Assembly (NCBI GenBank): GCA_963783105.1
Contig: CAWAMI010000002.1
Location: 248,001 to 312,000 of the forward strand
DNA: 64,000 nt
DNA from: JAVEDQ01 sp963783105
GTDB taxonomy: Bacteria > Actinomycetota > Actinomycetes > Frankiales > Frankiaceae
Direction: 5' to 3'
This document shows, piece after piece, positions 1-6,597 of the stretch. The position numbers and the translations under genes are program-made. The stretch's first letter is position 1. Each line of letters begins with the position of its first letter. The notes below the pieces were generated by a model. That model made no database searches, had not been told where the DNA came from, and saw only the letters and a program-made list of their open reading frames with translations.

Positions 1-355
1 CCGCCGTGATCGCCTGCAGCGGCAGACGCCCGGTGAGGTAGACGTCGCCCAGCCGGTCGATGGAGAAGTGCACCGCGTAGGTGCGGGCGTTGCGGCCGAG
101 CAGGAAACCGTAGGTGCCGCCCTCGTTCTCGGCCGGCTTGCGCATGAAGAACGCCTCGACCAGCAGGCTGAAGTCCTGCACGACCAGCCAGGTCATCGTC
201 GCGAGCTTGTGCTCACCCTCGAGCTTGACGAGGAAGGCGCCCTCCTCGACGTGCTCGTAGGAGACGCCGAGATCGTCGAGCACTCCCTTCAACACGCCGT
301 CCAGCCGTGCCCGCTCCTGCGGGTCGAGGGTTCCGGCGTGCTGCGGCGCGGCCAT
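1..355 (-). CDS. YbjN domain-containing protein (3' end outside window)
   Basis: The ATG at 355 is preceded by GGAGGAAC about 5 nt upstream, and 118 codons are open to the window edge, so the C-terminus is missing. The visible part has the mixed alpha/beta pattern of the YbjN / type III secretion chaperone-like fold, with segments such as FLVKLEGEHKL, TMTWLVVQDFSLLVEAFF and GRNARTYAVHFSIDRLGDVYLTGRLP. YbjN-like proteins are often encoded next to mshA in actinobacteria (from memory); their biochemical role is not established. It lies 80 bp downstream of mshA on the same strand and may be cotranscribed with it. Confidence 0.75.
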   Translation of the reverse strand, partial: MAAPQHAGTLDPQERARLDGVLKGVLDDLGVSYEHVEEGAFLVKLEGEHKLATMTWLVVQDFSLLVEAFFMRKPAENEGGTYGFLLGRNARTYAVHFSIDRLGDVYLTGRLPLQAITA

Positions 356-435
356 GTGGTTCCTCCGGACTCGGACTTCTCTCGAACGAACTCGAACCGG
401 CACGTCCGTACGCGCCGGACCCCCTCGTGCGCATG

Positions 436-1836
436 CTAGGCCAGGGCCGCGAGGCTCCCGTCCTCGCTGTCGGCGATCGCGGCCGCGTAGCTGTCGAGCA
501 CCCCGCGGGCGGTGGCGGCCCAGCCGAAGCTCGCGGCGTGCTCGACGGCGGCCTCCGCCAGCCGTGCCCGCAGCCGGGGCTCGCCGACGACGCGGGCCAG
601 CGCCTTGGACCAGATCTCGGGGTCGTGCCCGTCGACGAGCAGGCCGCTGACCTCGTCGCGCACGGCCGTCCGCAGGCCGCCGACCGCGGCGGCGACGACC
701 GGCGTCCCGCAGGCCTGCGCCTCGAGCGCGACGAGCCCGAAGCTCTCGTTGTGGCTCGGGACGACGACCGCGGTCGCGGCCCGGTACCAGTCCGCGAGCT
801 GTTCGTGCGCCACCGGCGGCTCGAAGCGGACGACGTCGTCGATGGCCAGCTCGCGGGCCAGCGCCGCCAGCTCGCGCGGGGTGTCGAGGCCCGTGCCGCT
901 GGGCCCGCCGAGCACGGCGACCGTCAGGTCGTCCCGGCGCTCCGGCTCGCGACGCAGCAGGTCGGCGACCCCCCGGAGCAGCACATCGGGCGCCTTCAGC
1001 GGCTGAAGACGCCCGACGAACAGGAGCAGGTCGTGCTCGGGCGGCACGCCGATCCGGGTCCGCGCCGCCGACGCCTCACCCGGCCGGAAGACCTCGAGGT
1101 CGACGCCCGGCGCGACGACGTCCACCGACGTCGGCGCGGCCTCGTAGAGGTCGATCAGCTCACGTGCCTCGGCGGGCGTCGACGCGATCAGCCGGGTCGA
1201 CGCGTCGACCACCTGCTGTTCGCCGATGACGCGGACGAGCGGCTCGGGGGTGTCGCCCTCGGCCAACGCGGCGTTCTTGACCTTGGCGAGCGTGTGGGCG
1301 GTGTGCACCAGGGGGACGCCCCAGCGCTCGGCGGCGACCCAGCCGACCTGGCCGGACAGCCAGTAGTGCGAGTGCACGAGGTCGTACCAGCCGGGCTCGT
1401 GCGCGGCCTCGACGCGGAGCAGCCCCGCGGTGAACGCGCACATCTGGGCCGGGAGGTCGGCCTTGCCGAGCCCCTCGTAGGGGCCGGCGGTCACGTGCCG
1501 CACGAGGACGCCGTCGTCGAGCCGGACGACCGGCGGCAGGCCGCTGCGGGTGGCTCGGGTGAAGATCTCGACCTCGATGCCGAGGGCGGCGAGCTGCCGG
1601 CTCGTCTCCACGACGTAGACGTTCATGCCGCCGGCGTCGCCCGTGCCGGGCTGGTCGAGCGGGGAGGTGTGCACCGAGAGCATGGCGATGCGCCGCGGCA
1701 GCGGCGTCCCCCACCGCTGCTCGGCGACCTGCCGCGAGCGCCCCGCGGCACGCAGGGTGGAGGCCGGGTCGCGCCGGGGCGCCGAGGACGCGCGGACACC
1801 GGACGCACGAGCGGTCCGGCGGATCAACGCGACCAC
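436..1836 (-). CDS. mshA: D-inositol-3-phosphate glycosyltransferase MshA
   Basis: This is the GT-B family 4 glycosyltransferase that moves GlcNAc from UDP-GlcNAc to 1L-myo-inositol 3-phosphate, the first committed step of mycothiol synthesis in the cytoplasm. The MshA hallmarks are visible: the N-terminal SVHTSPLDQPGTGDAGGMN loop, VHSHYWLSG, a C-terminal domain opening LLFVGRLQPLKAPDVLL, and the donor-site stretch SHNESFGLVALEAQACGTPVV. The frame stays open to an ATG at 1884, but the GTG at 1836 has GGAGG 9 nt upstream and gives 466 aa, close to the usual family length, so I chose it. mshD, the last step of the pathway, lies about 19 kb away in this window. Confidence 0.95.
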   Translation of the reverse strand: MVALIRRTARASGVRASSAPRRDPASTLRAAGRSRQVAEQRWGTPLPRRIAMLSVHTSPLDQPGTGDAGGMNVYVVETSRQLAALGIEVEIFTRATRSGLPPVVRLDDGVLVRHVTAGPYEGLGKADLPAQMCAFTAGLLRVEAAHEPGWYDLVHSHYWLSGQVGWVAAERWGVPLVHTAHTLAKVKNAALAEGDTPEPLVRVIGEQQVVDASTRLIASTPAEARELIDLYEAAPTSVDVVAPGVDLEVFRPGEASAARTRIGVPPEHDLLLFVGRLQPLKAPDVLLRGVADLLRREPERRDDLTVAVLGGPSGTGLDTPRELAALARELAIDDVVRFEPPVAHEQLADWYRAATAVVVPSHNESFGLVALEAQACGTPVVAAAVGGLRTAVRDEVSGLLVDGHDPEIWSKALARVVGEPRLRARLAEAAVEHAASFGWAATARGVLDSYAAAIADSEDGSLAALA

Positions 1837-1996
1837 GCGGATGTACCTCCGGGCTTCGGATGACAGGGGCGGTACCGGGCGCAACAGGTGCCACCGGGGG
1901 AACTCGACGGCCCGTCGGGCCAGGCTCGGACGACCTGCCGCGCGGGTGGCTCGGGTGCGGAGAACGCCGCCCCGTCCCTCACCATCCTGCCAGCCC

Positions 1997-2002
1997 TAAC
2001 CT
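1997..2002 (+). promoter_or_regulatory. -10 element TAACCT of a probable leaderless promoter
   Basis: TAACCT matches TANNNT and ends 7 nt before an ATG at 2010, the geometry expected if transcription starts at the A of that ATG. The same hexamer sits just upstream of mshD. I see no convincing -35 box. Confidence 0.4.
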
Positions 2003-2009
2003 GGACGAC

Positions 2010-2060
2010 ATGGCGGCTCCTTCCCGCCTCGGCGGAATTCGCTCGGGATATCGGGCGTGA
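2010..2060 (+). CDS. possible leaderless micro-ORF coupled to the methyltransferase
   Basis: A 16-codon frame encoding MAAPSRLGGIRSGYRA begins at the expected transcription start of the TAACCT -10 element. It ends in a TGA that overlaps the GTG start of the next gene as GTGA. The methyltransferase GTG has no Shine-Dalgarno sequence of its own, so reinitiation from this short frame would explain its translation. Codon use is less G/C-biased at third positions than in neighbouring genes, so the peptide itself may not matter. This is an inference from geometry; no homolog is claimed. Confidence 0.35.
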   Translation: MAAPSRLGGIRSGYRA

Positions 2061-2881
2061 CTTTCGCGACGTCCGACCGCGGGCAACCGCCGCGACGTCG
2101 GGTGCGCCTGGCTGCGGGCCGGGCCCGCGCGCTCGGCCTGCCCACGCGCGGGACGACGGCGCCGAACCGGCTCCGAAGGGTGGACCGCTGGCTCGCCGCC
2201 GAACTCGCGCCGGTGCTGGCCGGCGCGGCGGACCCCCTGCTGGTGGACCTCGGCTTCGGGGCGAGTCCGGTGACGACGGTCGAGACGTTCCGCCGCCTCG
2301 ACGGGATGGTGCCGCGGCTGCGGGTGGTCGGTCTCGAGATCGACCCCGAGCGCGTGGCCGCGGCCGAGCCGGCGGCGCATCCCCCGCGGCTGACCTTCGG
2401 CGTCGGCGGGTTCGAACTCGCCGGCCTAGCCCCCCAGGTCGTCCGGGCGATGAACGTGCTCCGGCAGTACGACGAGCGCGCCGTCCCGTCGGCCTGGCAG
2501 CGGATGAGCGCGAAGGGGGCGCTGGTCGTCGAGGGCACCTGCGACGAGATCGGCCGGCGGGCGTGCTGGTTCCTGCTCGCCGACGGCCGCCCCGTCTCCC
2601 TGACGCTCTCCGCGCACCTCGCCTCCCTGGACCGGCCGTCGGAGCTGGCCGAGCGCCTGCCGAAGGCGCTGATCACCCGCAACGTGCCCGGCGAGCCGGT
2701 GCATGCGCTGCTCGGCGACCTCGACGCCGCCTGGGCCGCCGCGGCGGGGACGGGTGTCTTCGGTCCGCGACAGCGGTGGCTGGCCACGGTGGAGTCGCTT
2801 CGACACGACGGCCGGTGGGACGTGCGGGGCGACCGACGACGGTGGAGGCTCGGCGAGCTGACGGTCGCGTGGCCGCCCTGA
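2057..2881 (+). CDS. class I SAM-dependent methyltransferase-like protein
   Basis: 274 aa, starting at GTG 2057. The SAM-fold signature is visible: LLVDLGFGASPVTTVE fits motif I with a variant glycine loop, VVGLEIDPERVAAA supplies the acidic residue after strand 2, and FELAGLAPQVVRAMNVLRQY follows. The substrate cannot be read from the sequence. It is transcribed divergently from mshA, and such a pairing is common in actinobacteria as far as I recall, which hints at a housekeeping rather than an accessory role. The start is supported by GTGA overlap with a preceding micro-ORF and by strong third-position G/C. Confidence 0.75.
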   Translation: MTFATSDRGQPPRRRVRLAAGRARALGLPTRGTTAPNRLRRVDRWLAAELAPVLAGAADPLLVDLGFGASPVTTVETFRRLDGMVPRLRVVGLEIDPERVAAAEPAAHPPRLTFGVGGFELAGLAPQVVRAMNVLRQYDERAVPSAWQRMSAKGALVVEGTCDEIGRRACWFLLADGRPVSLTLSAHLASLDRPSELAERLPKALITRNVPGEPVHALLGDLDAAWAAAAGTGVFGPRQRWLATVESLRHDGRWDVRGDRRRWRLGELTVAWPP

Positions 2882-2982
2882 ACGGTTGCCGGGCGTCCGG
2901 GTTGCACGCCCCTTCCGCGGGCAGGCAATCGACGACGCCGCACGAGACGGGCGAACGCGCGATCGACGACGAGGGGACCGAC

Positions 2983-3255
2983 ATGGCCGGCGACAGCGAC
3001 CCGACGTTCCTGCTGCGCGGCGGCGGTCGCGACGGCGAGCTCACCACCGTCGTCGAGGGACTGACCCGGCTCTACGCCGTGAGCGACGCGCCGGGCCTCG
3101 TCGACGTCTACGAGCGCAGCGACGAGATGGTCGAGCATCCGGACGCCGACGGTCGGGTCGGCGTGTTCGACTTCGTCGGTCAGGAGACCTCGGAGGGGCT
3201 CGCCCCCGAGCTGCAGCACATGCAGGGGCCGAACCCCGTCCCCGGCGACAGCTGA
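2983..3255 (+). CDS. hypothetical protein, 90 aa
   Basis: ATG at 2983 has GAGGGG about 7 nt upstream, and the frame shows very high third-position G/C. The product is small and acidic with recognisable strands (TFLLRGGG, TTVVEGLTRLYAV, GLVDVYERSDEMVEH, GRVGVFDFVGQE). The opening resembles short actinobacterial DUF5988-type proteins, but I would not assign it to that family without a profile search. It lies 101 bp after the methyltransferase on the same strand and is convergent with the following hydrolase. Confidence 0.65.
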   Translation: MAGDSDPTFLLRGGGRDGELTTVVEGLTRLYAVSDAPGLVDVYERSDEMVEHPDADGRVGVFDFVGQETSEGLAPELQHMQGPNPVPGDS

Positions 3256-3312
3256 GCGGTCGGCCACCCGGTTCCTGGTCGCCGGCCGGCTGCGGTCGGT
3301 CGGTCGGGCCGT

Positions 3313-4101
3313 TCAGGCGGTGCTCCCGTTCAAGAAGTCCCCGAGCAGCCGCCGCAGCGCCCGCCGGTCGTCCCAGAGCGCGGATCCCTCCGCGAACACC
3401 TCGAGCTCCGCGTCGGGCAGCGCCTCCGCGATCTCCCGCGCCACCGACGCCGGATGCACCTCGTCCCCCTCCTGAGCCACCACGAGCACGGGCAGCTCGA
3501 GGCGGGAGAGCTCGGCGCGATCGACCACCGGCACCTGCGTCGGCAGGACCCGCATGAGGTCGCCGAGCTGGGTCCCCACGAGCGTCTCGGCGCGTTCGTG
3601 CACGAACCGGTCGACGTGCCGACGTTCGCGCAGATCCTCCGGCAGGTCCTTCTCCAGTTCGGCCGCGAGCTCGTCCGCCTCTTCCGCGTCGATGAGATCG
3701 GCCATCCGCTCCAGTCGCTCGAAACCGACGTCGCTACGGGGTCGGTCGAGGATGGCGGGCAGGAACAGCACGGCCCGCTCGAACCGGTCGGGGGTGTCGA
3801 GCAGCAGCCGGAGCAGGGCGGCCGAGCCCATGGAGACCCCCAGCGCCCGGGTGGCACAGGTCGCGTCGGCCACCGCACGGAGGTCGCCCGCGAGGACGTC
3901 GTAGTCGTACCGGTCGTCGTGGGCCTCGGAGGCGCCGTGCGCGCGGAAGTGCAGGAAGACGCGGGTGCCGAGGATCCCGGACGCCAGCGGCCGGGTCTCC
4001 GGGATGGAGGCGCTCACCCCGTGCGCGAAGACGGTCACCGGGTCCCCGGTGCCGTAGCAGGCGTACTCGACGGTGGCGGACTCGGTCCGGAGCAGCGGCA
4101 C
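3313..4101 (-). CDS. alpha/beta hydrolase-like protein, catalytic His not evident
   Basis: 262 aa from GTG 4101, which has AGGAGG about 6 nt upstream. The alpha/beta-hydrolase layout is clear: an oxyanion HG pair (VFAHGVSAS), the nucleophile elbow G-V-S-M-G with Ser about residue 90, and an acidic residue in VVAQEGDEVHP. After the last strand, where the family normally carries the catalytic His, this protein reads EVFAEGSALWDDRR with no His. It may be a non-catalytic binding protein or use another residue. It is convergent with the small hypothetical gene, and a strong hairpin separates it from the upstream hbhA-like gene. Confidence 0.75.
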   Translation of the reverse strand: MPLLRTESATVEYACYGTGDPVTVFAHGVSASIPETRPLASGILGTRVFLHFRAHGASEAHDDRYDYDVLAGDLRAVADATCATRALGVSMGSAALLRLLLDTPDRFERAVLFLPAILDRPRSDVGFERLERMADLIDAEEADELAAELEKDLPEDLRERRHVDRFVHERAETLVGTQLGDLMRVLPTQVPVVDRAELSRLELPVLVVAQEGDEVHPASVAREIAEALPDAELEVFAEGSALWDDRRALRRLLGDFLNGSTA

Positions 4102-4154
4102 GATCCCCTCCTGCCCCGCGCCCGATGAGGGCAAGCGCCGCGAGCCGGACAGGC

Positions 4155-4186
4155 GAGAGGCCCCGGACCGAAGTCCGGGGCCTCTC
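4155..4186 (-). terminator. intrinsic hairpin terminator after the hbhA-like gene
   Basis: A perfect 14-bp inverted repeat (4155-4168 with 4173-4186) closes on a 4-nt loop. There is no T-run, as is usual in actinobacterial terminators. It lies between the stop of the hbhA-like gene and the start of the hydrolase, both on the minus strand. Confidence 0.7.
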
Positions 4187-4243
4187 GTGCCGGGCTCGGC
4201 GGGAGCCCGGGTCTTGCGGGGTGGTGCTACTGCGTGGTGGTGC

Positions 4244-4768
4244 TCAGCGGGTCTCGACCTCGACCTTGGCCTCGGTGCGCTCGGCAGCCTTCTCGCTGCT
4301 CTTGGCGGCACGCTTGGCGTGGGTCGCCGCGTCCTTGACCTCGCCGACGGCGGCCTTCGCCTCGTTGACGGCGTTGCTGGCCTCCGGGTTGTTGCGGAGG
4401 TTGGTGACCAGCTTCTGGCCGCGGACGATGAAGTCGGTGTACAGGGCGCGGGCCTTGTCGGGCAGCTCGTTCAGCTGCTGACGGACGGCGGCGCGGCGGG
4501 CCTTGGCCTGCTCGGTCGCCTGGGCCTGCGCCTGCTTGACGGAGGCCTGGACCTCCTGGACGCGCTGCGCGCCGACGGCGGGCAGGTCGCGCAGCTTCTC
4601 GACGGCGAAGTCGGCGGCACCGACGTAGGCGTAGAGCGGACGACGGACGGCCGAGAGGTTGACCTCGACGTCGGCGTCGATGAGCCGGCCCTTGCGGGTG
4701 GCGGCGTCGGCGTCGACGACGACCGTGTCGTTGGTGGTCTTGCGGGCGTCAGCCTTGGCGGTGGCCAT
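4244..4768 (-). CDS. hbhA: heparin-binding hemagglutinin-like protein
   Basis: 174 aa from ATG 4768, with GGAGG about 6 nt upstream. The chain resembles mycobacterial HbhA: a middle part predicted as long helix and coiled coil (VQEVQASVKQAQAQATEQAK), the segment LPDKARALYTDFIVRGQKLVT, and a lysine/alanine-rich C-terminal tail (VKDAATHAKRAAKSSEKAAE). In mycobacteria HbhA is surface-exposed, binds heparan sulfate and also associates with lipid bodies; in an environmental relative the latter seems more likely. The upstream HTH gene resembles Rv0474, which precedes hbhA in M. tuberculosis (from memory). A 19-bp palindrome lies just upstream. Confidence 0.8.
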   Translation of the reverse strand: MATAKADARKTTNDTVVVDADAATRKGRLIDADVEVNLSAVRRPLYAYVGAADFAVEKLRDLPAVGAQRVQEVQASVKQAQAQATEQAKARRAAVRQQLNELPDKARALYTDFIVRGQKLVTNLRNNPEASNAVNEAKAAVGEVKDAATHAKRAAKSSEKAAERTEAKVEVETR

Positions 4769-4792
4769 GTGTTTCCTCCATCTGTGCGGGAT

Positions 4793-4811
4793 TGGTCCGA
4801 GTCTCGGACCA
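4793..4811. promoter_or_regulatory. perfect 19-bp palindrome upstream of the hbhA-like gene
   Basis: TGGTCCGAG-T-CTCGGACCA is a perfect dyad 25 bp before the hbhA-like ATG. As DNA it suits a dimeric repressor, and the neighbouring HTH protein is the obvious candidate. As RNA it could fold into a 7-bp hairpin in the leader. Confidence 0.5.
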
Positions 4812-4871
4812 GAGTTCTTGGGGTGTCGTTCTTCGGGAAGTTGTCGCGCAGGGGCCGGACGCGACCGAGCC

Positions 4872-5429
4872 TCAGGCGGTGGCTTGACCGTCGGGCTCGT
4901 CCGAGACAGCGCGGCGGGGGCGAGGAGTGCTGGTGCCCCCCGGGACATCGGGGACTCGAATGCCCGGCTCGTCCTGGTGCTCGACCTCGACGCTGAGGCC
5001 TTCCTCGGCAGCGAGCCCCTCGGCCGCCTCGGCGGCGGTCCGGGCCTCGTTCTCGTTGCGGAAGGAGGTGTAGATCTCCAACAGCACCTGGCGCTGCCGT
5101 TCCGTCAGGTGCGGGTCCCGCAGGACCGACTCGGAGAACTCTCCGCCCTCGCGTTCTTCGAGGATGCCGGCCTGCACGTACATCGCCTCCGCCGAGATCC
5201 GCAGCGCCTTGGCGATCTGCTGGAGGATCTCGGCCGACGGCTTGCGCAGACCGCGCTCGATCTGGCTGAGGTAGGGATTGCTGACCCCGGCCTGCCGCGC
5301 CAGCTGACGCAGCGAGATCTGAGCGGTACGGCGCTGGTCCCGGATGTATTCGCCGAGGCCCCGCATGTTGAGTGCAGGCATGCCGGGCACCTCCATCCGG
5401 TTCTCCGAGCGGTCGTTCGAGGGCGTCAT
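4872..5429 (-). CDS. XRE-family HTH transcriptional regulator
   Basis: 185 aa. The Cro/C1 HTH is in the first 80 residues: LGEYIRDQRRTAQISLRQLA, then VSNPYLSQIERGLRKPS, then LQQIAKALRISAEAMYV. A long acidic helical tail follows and ends in a disordered segment. It resembles Rv0474, the gene before hbhA in M. tuberculosis (from memory), so regulation of the adjacent hbhA-like gene is plausible. I used ATG 5429 because codons 1-16 all have G or C in third position and a sigma-A-type promoter lies 40 nt upstream. ATG 5381, with GGAGG 8 nt before it, is a credible shorter start. Confidence 0.8.
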   Translation of the reverse strand: MTPSNDRSENRMEVPGMPALNMRGLGEYIRDQRRTAQISLRQLARQAGVSNPYLSQIERGLRKPSAEILQQIAKALRISAEAMYVQAGILEEREGGEFSESVLRDPHLTERQRQVLLEIYTSFRNENEARTAAEAAEGLAAEEGLSVEVEHQDEPGIRVPDVPGGTSTPRPRRAVSDEPDGQATA

Positions 5430-5475
5430 CGGTACCTGCCCCCCTCGATCGCTCTGTCGTTGTCGTGCGCTGCTT

Positions 5476-5504
5476 ACGGTATGCCCGCGTGCTAACGGTT
5501 GCAA
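5476..5504 (-). promoter_or_regulatory. sigma-A-type promoter of the HTH gene
   Basis: On the minus strand TTGCAA (5499-5504) and TACCGT (5476-5481) are separated by exactly 17 bp. Transcription would start near 5469, giving a leader of about 40 nt before ATG 5429. The local drop in G/C supports a promoter here. Confidence 0.6.
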
Positions 5505-5766
5505 GCGCCCGGCAAGCAATTTATCGGGACGAATTTGCCCGTAACCGCAGGCCTTGTGGCGCGAGCCACGTTCGGAGGCCGAGTCCCAGCAAGCACGTTC
5601 GGGAAGGTTGCCGCGTTCGCGGCCGGCGCTGTGCGGGTGCAACCGTGGCTGACGTCTAGATGCCCACCGAGGCGCCGGAAATGCCGGGACCCCACGTGGC
5701 ACCGACCACACGGGGCGCGGGCGAGAACGCCTGCGACACAAGGAAAATCCGGCCGGCACCGATGGC
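5505..5766. other. intergenic stretch with no gene seen
   Basis: Upstream of the HTH promoter and downstream of rsiG the sequence holds no frame with actinobacterial codon bias in either direction. It has lower G/C than the genes around it. I see no tRNA, repeat or further promoter that I could defend. Confidence 0.4.
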
Positions 5767-5794
5767 CGGGAGACCGCCGGAGGGCAGTCTCCCG
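5767..5794 (-). terminator. hairpin downstream of rsiG
   Basis: An 8-bp stem (5767-5774 with 5787-5794) closes a 12-nt loop, 56 bp past the rsiG stop. It is a plausible but modest terminator. Confidence 0.4.
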
Positions 5795-5849
5795 CGACGT
5801 CGGCGCGGCCGGATCCGCGGATTACCGGGAGCGGGTGCGGCAGCGAGGG

Positions 5850-6464
5850 TCAGGCGGTCTCGTCGCGCAGCAGTTCGGCGACGTCGGCGCGACCCTCGCG
5901 GTAGCGGCCGGTGATCTCGGCGCTCGCCGCGTCGAAGACGTCCTGCACGGCCCGGCGCCTGCCGGAGATGCGCGCCTCGGTGGCCTGCAGCTCGTCGAGC
6001 AGGCTCCGCAGGCTCTGCTCGTCGCGCTCGGCCAGGTCGGTGACGTCGACGCTCGCGATCTGCTCCTCGAGCCGCCGGGTCGAGCCGGTGTTCGACGGCT
6101 CGACGGACTGGTACCGGCCGAGACCGCGGGCCGGGGTCCGCTGCGCCTCACCGAGGATGCGAGGCAGCTCCTCGACGAGCCGTCGATCGCTGTCCCCGCT
6201 GCGGTGGGCCAGCTCGGCCCCAACGATGTCGATGCGTCCCTGCAGGAGGCGCCGCAGGTAGGACAGGTCGGCCTCCTCCTGCCCGGCCTCGTCGCGAAGC
6301 GCCCGGACGTCGGCAAGCGGAAGCTCGGCCAAGCCGGCCAGGTAGTCCTCGGCCAGCACCTTGTCGATCCGACGGTTGCCGCCGGCCACAACGCCTTCCA
6401 CGTACGCCTCCTTCGCGGGCCGGTTTCTCGCCGGCTCCGGGTAGGGCTTCCGATCCCCCGCCAC
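5850..6464 (-). CDS. rsiG: RsiG-type anti-sigma(WhiG) factor with two c-di-GMP-binding motifs
   Basis: 204 aa from GTG 6464. RsiG sequesters the sporulation sigma factor WhiG when loaded with cyclic di-GMP. The c-di-GMP signature E-x3-S-x2-R-x3-Q-x3-D occurs twice with exact spacing, once in each half: E64-S68-R71-Q75-D79 and E163-S167-R170-Q174-D178. Both lie in long predicted helices, as expected for the antiparallel coiled-coil of this family. No WhiG gene lies in the window. The gene is divergent from a DUF4388 gene. A c-di-GMP phosphodiesterase-type gene at 11.6-13.0 kb could affect its ligand supply. The start has no strong Shine-Dalgarno sequence. Confidence 0.88.
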   Translation of the reverse strand: MAGDRKPYPEPARNRPAKEAYVEGVVAGGNRRIDKVLAEDYLAGLAELPLADVRALRDEAGQEEADLSYLRRLLQGRIDIVGAELAHRSGDSDRRLVEELPRILGEAQRTPARGLGRYQSVEPSNTGSTRRLEEQIASVDVTDLAERDEQSLRSLLDELQATEARISGRRRAVQDVFDAASAEITGRYREGRADVAELLRDETA

Positions 6465-6597
6465 GATGCCTGAGGCGCCGTTCGCGGGCGGATCGAACTG
6501 CTCCCGATGGTCCCACGATCGGCATCGAACGGCTCAACTCCAGCGCCCCGCCTGCCGAAAGAAAATTCGAGGAAGTGCTGGGACCGGAGGTGGGCAC

